NCBI GenBank assembly: GCA_015066245.1
Contig: SVOS01000017.1
Coordinates: forward strand, 1 to 34,924
Direction of reading: 5' to 3'
DNA: 34,924 nt
Origin: Oscillospiraceae bacterium
GTDB taxonomy: Bacteria > Bacillota > Clostridia > Oscillospirales > Acutalibacteraceae
Shown: positions 32,703 to 34,924 of the stretch, piece by piece
How positions within the stretch are numbered: the stretch's first letter is position 1
Layout of the letters: each line of letters opens with the position of its first letter
Notes under the pieces: model-generated
Told to the model about the DNA's origin: nothing
Databases searched by the model: none
The model's input: the letters and a program-made list of their open reading frames with translations, nothing else
Made by a program: the position numbers and the translations under genes

Positions 32703-32734
32703 TTGACAAATAAGCCCACAAGTTCTAATATAAT
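32703..32734 (+). promoter_or_regulatory. Promoter of the zinc-ribbon membrane protein gene
   Basis: TTGACA (32703-32708) and TAATAT (32726-32731) are spaced by 17 bases. A perfect TATAAT overlaps at 32729-32734 with spacing of 20, so either may act as -10. Confidence 0.65.
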
Positions 32735-32752
32735 AGTACAGAGGTGATTAAT

Positions 32753-33349
32753 TTGGCAAATTATTGTAGAAAATGTGGAAACGTACTTTTAGAGGATAGT
32801 CAGTTCTGCGAAAATTGCGGAACAAGAGTCGGGGCACAGGCACAGCCTCAACCTCAACCGCAGCCTCAGTCCGACCCGTTTGCAAACACTCAGGGCGGAT
32901 ATTATCCTCAGCAGCCGACATATACAAATCAGGGCGATAACAGACCAAGTGTAAAGGGCAGGGTTTTTGGAATAGTATCACTTGCCAGCGCTATAAGCGG
33001 TGTAGTGTATATCCTTATGATTACATTGATGATGTTCACAATGGGCTTTGCGTACAATAGCTTTTTCAATTCGGTTATTGTTATCTGGCTTATTATAGGT
33101 CTGCTCATTGAGGGCGTGGCTCTCGGTTTTGGAATTGCCGCCGACAAATGCGGAAATACAAGCCAGATGTGCAGAATAGCCCGAATAATCACTATCATAG
33201 GCTTTGCATTGTTTGTGATTGTTCTTATAATCTTTATCATCGTTGCAAATTCTTCCAGCAGCCGTGTTGATAACATGTTTGATGCGATTATGGACTCTGA
33301 TTATTTGGAAGATTACTATGATTCCGTCTTTGATAATTACTACTATTAA
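32753..33349 (+). CDS. Zinc-ribbon membrane protein of unknown function
   Basis: The likely start is the TTG at 32753, with AGAGGTG six bases upstream. A GTG at 32744 lies inside that site. The 198-residue product begins MANYCRKCGNVLLEDSQFCENCGTRV, so the first residues are a CxxC...CxxC zinc ribbon. A Gln/Pro-rich linker follows (QAQPQPQPQPQ), then three hydrophobic segments between residues 65 and 165, and a short acidic, Tyr-rich tail (DYYDSVFDNYYY). The layout is that of the zinc-ribbon membrane proteins frequent in Firmicutes. Function is unknown. The gene is monocistronic with its own promoter and terminator. Confidence 0.85.
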   Translation: MANYCRKCGNVLLEDSQFCENCGTRVGAQAQPQPQPQPQSDPFANTQGGYYPQQPTYTNQGDNRPSVKGRVFGIVSLASAISGVVYILMITLMMFTMGFAYNSFFNSVIVIWLIIGLLIEGVALGFGIAADKCGNTSQMCRIARIITIIGFALFVIVLIIFIIVANSSSSRVDNMFDAIMDSDYLEDYYDSVFDNYYY

Positions 33350-33362
33350 TTAAGCTTTAAAC

Positions 33363-33396
33363 CGCCATCTTGTGTCAAAACAAGATGGCGTTTTTT
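33363..33396 (+). terminator. Terminator of the zinc-ribbon gene
   Basis: A perfect 10-bp stem (33363-33372 with 33381-33390, arm CGCCATCTTG) with an 8-base loop runs into TTTTTT. Confidence 0.9.
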
Positions 33397-33507
33397 GTAT
33401 ATGCTTTGTTTAATATGTTTTTTATAATATATCTCTTACCCGCAACGCACAAGAGTACTAATGGTAAAATCGCGAGGAAACAGGAGATGTTTCGGAAAAC
33501 TATTATA

Positions 33508-34332
33508 TTAGATTTGTATTTCGTTATGCTTTTTGCAAAGCTCGTAAAAAGCTACTGCTGATGCAGCGGCAACATTCAGCGAGTCAACGCCGTGATACAT
33601 GGGTATCTTCACGGTGTAATCGCAGTTGTCTATGGTTTCATCTGCCAGTCCGTCGCCCTCTGTGCCCATGATAATGGCAAGCTTTTCTTCTTTTGTAAGC
33701 CTTGGATCATCTATAGAAACAGAGTTGTCCTTAAGAGCCATAGCTACAGTTTTGAATCCCAAAGCTTTGATTTCGCCAAGACTGTCGTCGGGTAAAAACG
33801 CCCAGTCAATCTGAAACACTGTACCCATGCTGACTCTTGCGGCGCGTCTGTAAAGAGGGTCAGAACACCCCGGAGTCAGCAGCACTGCGTCCATTCCCAG
33901 AGCGGCTGCCGAGCGGATAATTGCTCCTACGTTGGTCGGATTCATAACTTTGTCCAGAATAACGATTCGGCTTTTGTTTTTGCAGATTTCTTTTGCATCC
34001 GTGGGTGGCTTGCGTTTCATAGCACAGAGCATACCTCTGGTAAGCTTAAAACCGGTGAGCTGAGTCAGAATTTCAAGCTCAGCATAAAACGCAGGGATAT
34101 CTCCAAGCCTTGCAAGGATATGTTTGTTTTCGCCACTTATATGTCTTTTCTCCATAAGGCAGGAGACAGGCTCGTATCCCGCATCAAGAGCACGCTCTAT
34201 TACCTTGGGACTTTCTGCCACAAACAACCCCTTTTCGGGGAATTCTTTGTTATAGAGCTGAGCTTCCGTAAGCCTTGCATATATATCCAGTTCAGGGGCA
34301 TCAAAACTTGTTATTTCTATAATATTACTCAT
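33508..34332 (-). CDS. TrmH/SpoU-family RNA 2'-O-methyltransferase
   Basis: The ATG at 34330-34332 follows GGAG six bases upstream. The longer in-frame starts upstream (34344 and 34392) have no such site. The 274-residue product has an N-terminal RNA-binding extension and a SPOUT knot domain: VMNPTNVGAIIRSAAALGMD, the SAM-loop AIIMGTEGDGL, and IPMYHGVDSLNVAAASAVAFYEL. This is the TrmH family, which methylates a ribose 2'-OH in rRNA or tRNA. The exact target cannot be told. The upstream side abuts a recombinase remnant. No operon partner is visible. Confidence 0.92.
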   Translation of the reverse strand: MSNIIEITSFDAPELDIYARLTEAQLYNKEFPEKGLFVAESPKVIERALDAGYEPVSCLMEKRHISGENKHILARLGDIPAFYAELEILTQLTGFKLTRGMLCAMKRKPPTDAKEICKNKSRIVILDKVMNPTNVGAIIRSAAALGMDAVLLTPGCSDPLYRRAARVSMGTVFQIDWAFLPDDSLGEIKALGFKTVAMALKDNSVSIDDPRLTKEEKLAIIMGTEGDGLADETIDNCDYTVKIPMYHGVDSLNVAAASAVAFYELCKKHNEIQI

Positions 34333-34391
34333 ATTGTTCTCCATAGTGTTGATGAGTATATTGTAGCTTTTTAATCTCAGAGTGTCAAACA

Positions 34392-34622
34392 TTTAATGGT
34401 GAAAAGCTAAAAAGCCGATATGAAATTTTATCGGGGAAGCGAGAACGCAGACTATATCAGGCAGATGTACTTAGCGCCTTCCTCTTCGCCATCAAAGAGC
34501 TTGATGTGTTAAATATAAAATGGACCCTAACCCTATGGCACACAACAGTAGATAAAGTCACAGTAAACGCAGAAGGAAATGTGGTGTTTCACTTTAAGAA
34601 TGGGAGCGAGGTAGAGGTGTAA
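34392..34622 (+). pseudogene. 3' remnant of a serine recombinase gene
   Basis: A 76-codon frame without a start codon ends at TAA (34620-34622). Its translation begins FNGEKLKSRYEILSGKRER and ends WHTTVDKVTVNAEGNVVF followed by HFKNGSEVEV. This is the C-terminal pattern of large serine recombinases of Clostridia (a basic helix, then W-x(3)-VD-x-VTV, then F-x-FK-x-G). No catalytic N-terminal domain is visible upstream. The trmH start region begins 60 bases away on the opposite strand. It is therefore a leftover of a decayed mobile element. The family call is from pattern memory and should be checked. Confidence 0.65.
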
Positions 34623-34751
34623 CAAATAACATAATTATATTCGAGAGTCGGCATAAGTAGCTCTTTTTTGTAATAAGTGTATTGAAAAAAAGACAGAGTA
34701 TGAGGGGAGTATCGGTTCACTCCTTCAAACTGCAACGCTTGTTTTTTATAT
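34623..34751. other. Intergenic spacer after the recombinase remnant
   Basis: No gene is seen. A short weak GAG/CTC hairpin before a T-run (about 34643-34669), and GGAGT/ACTCC arms (about 34709-34728), could be parts of terminators, but neither is strong. Confidence 0.3.
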
Positions 34752-34924
34752 TCAACTTAAGATAGTATCCGTTAAAAGCATTAAACAAAAGCCAATTAGC
34801 AAGGCATACGTAGAAGCTCTCTCGTTGCCATGAGCATGAGTTTCGGGTATCATTTCATCGCTGATAATATAGAGCATTGTTCCTCCGGCAAAACTCAGAG
34901 CAAACGGAAGTATTGCAGTGGAAA
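34752..34924 (-). CDS. C-terminal part of a ZIP-family metal transporter (5' end outside the window)
   Basis: On the minus strand the frame is open from the window edge to a TGA at 34752-34754, giving 57 complete codons (56 residues plus stop). It reads ...ILPFALSFAGGTMLYIISDEMIP, then ETHAHGNERASTYALLIGFCLMLLTDTILS. The EMIPETHxHGNE segment is the signature of the bacterial ZupT/GufA-type ZIP transporters, which import zinc, iron or other divalent metals. The short end GFCLMLLTDTILS fits the family's last helix. The start and selectivity are unknown. Confidence 0.85.
   Translation of the reverse strand, partial: STAILPFALSFAGGTMLYIISDEMIPETHAHGNERASTYALLIGFCLMLLTDTILS

Noticed and set aside
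33370..33561. A 63-codon frame after the zinc-ribbon gene
   Set aside because: It starts within the terminator hairpin, has no start signals, and overlaps the end of the methyltransferase gene.

Overview
The window looks like chromosomal DNA of a low-GC, anaerobic, spore-forming Firmicute of the Clostridia. The best guess is a Ruminococcus-like member of the Oscillospiraceae. This is inferred from the radical-SAM NrdG-type activase, the collagen-like exosporium-type protein, two dockerin-bearing secreted proteins, CBM26-like starch-binding modules, a Spy0128/SpaA surface adhesin, and consensus sigma-A promoters with strong AGGAGG ribosome binding sites. No rRNA, tRNA or CRISPR array was seen. 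The only mobile-element trace is a 3' recombinase remnant near the right edge.

Left part (1-7.8 kb): the 3' end of an unrecognised, probably secreted protein; two hairpin terminators; a 38-codon GTG-started peptide gene on the minus strand; an unknown multi-pass membrane protein; an overlapping metG-tatD pair; and a large YfhO-family membrane protein.

Middle part (7.9-21.3 kb) is rich in surface proteins. It holds a secreted metallophosphoesterase carrying starch-binding modules and an internal dockerin. A DUF2188 protein follows, then an alpha/beta hydrolase overlapping an NrdG-type activase, a DegV fatty-acid-binding protein, a secreted helical-repeat protein ending in a dockerin, a small Cys-rich protein, and a 1160-residue sortase-anchored vWA/SpaA/Spy0128 adhesin with ten 24-bp repeats in its wall-spanning stalk. 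The two dockerin proteins would need a cohesin scaffold encoded elsewhere. Together with the anchored adhesin they suggest a cell-surface assembly and starch-contact function.

Right part (21-34.9 kb) is mostly housekeeping and envelope genes: an HPr-like protein, a phosphohexomutase, a membrane-linked XRE regulator, a SulP transporter, a BclA-like collagen protein, a small hydrophobic protein with a membrane-anchored Ntn amidase, a LytTR regulator with DUF3021, an AT-rich acyltransferase, a patatin, an aquaporin, an acyl carrier protein, a zinc-ribbon membrane protein and a SpoU/TrmH methyltransferase. The window closes with a serine-recombinase remnant and the 3' end of a ZIP-family metal transporter. 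Most genes are single units or pairs bounded by clear rho-independent terminators, several of them shared between convergent genes.
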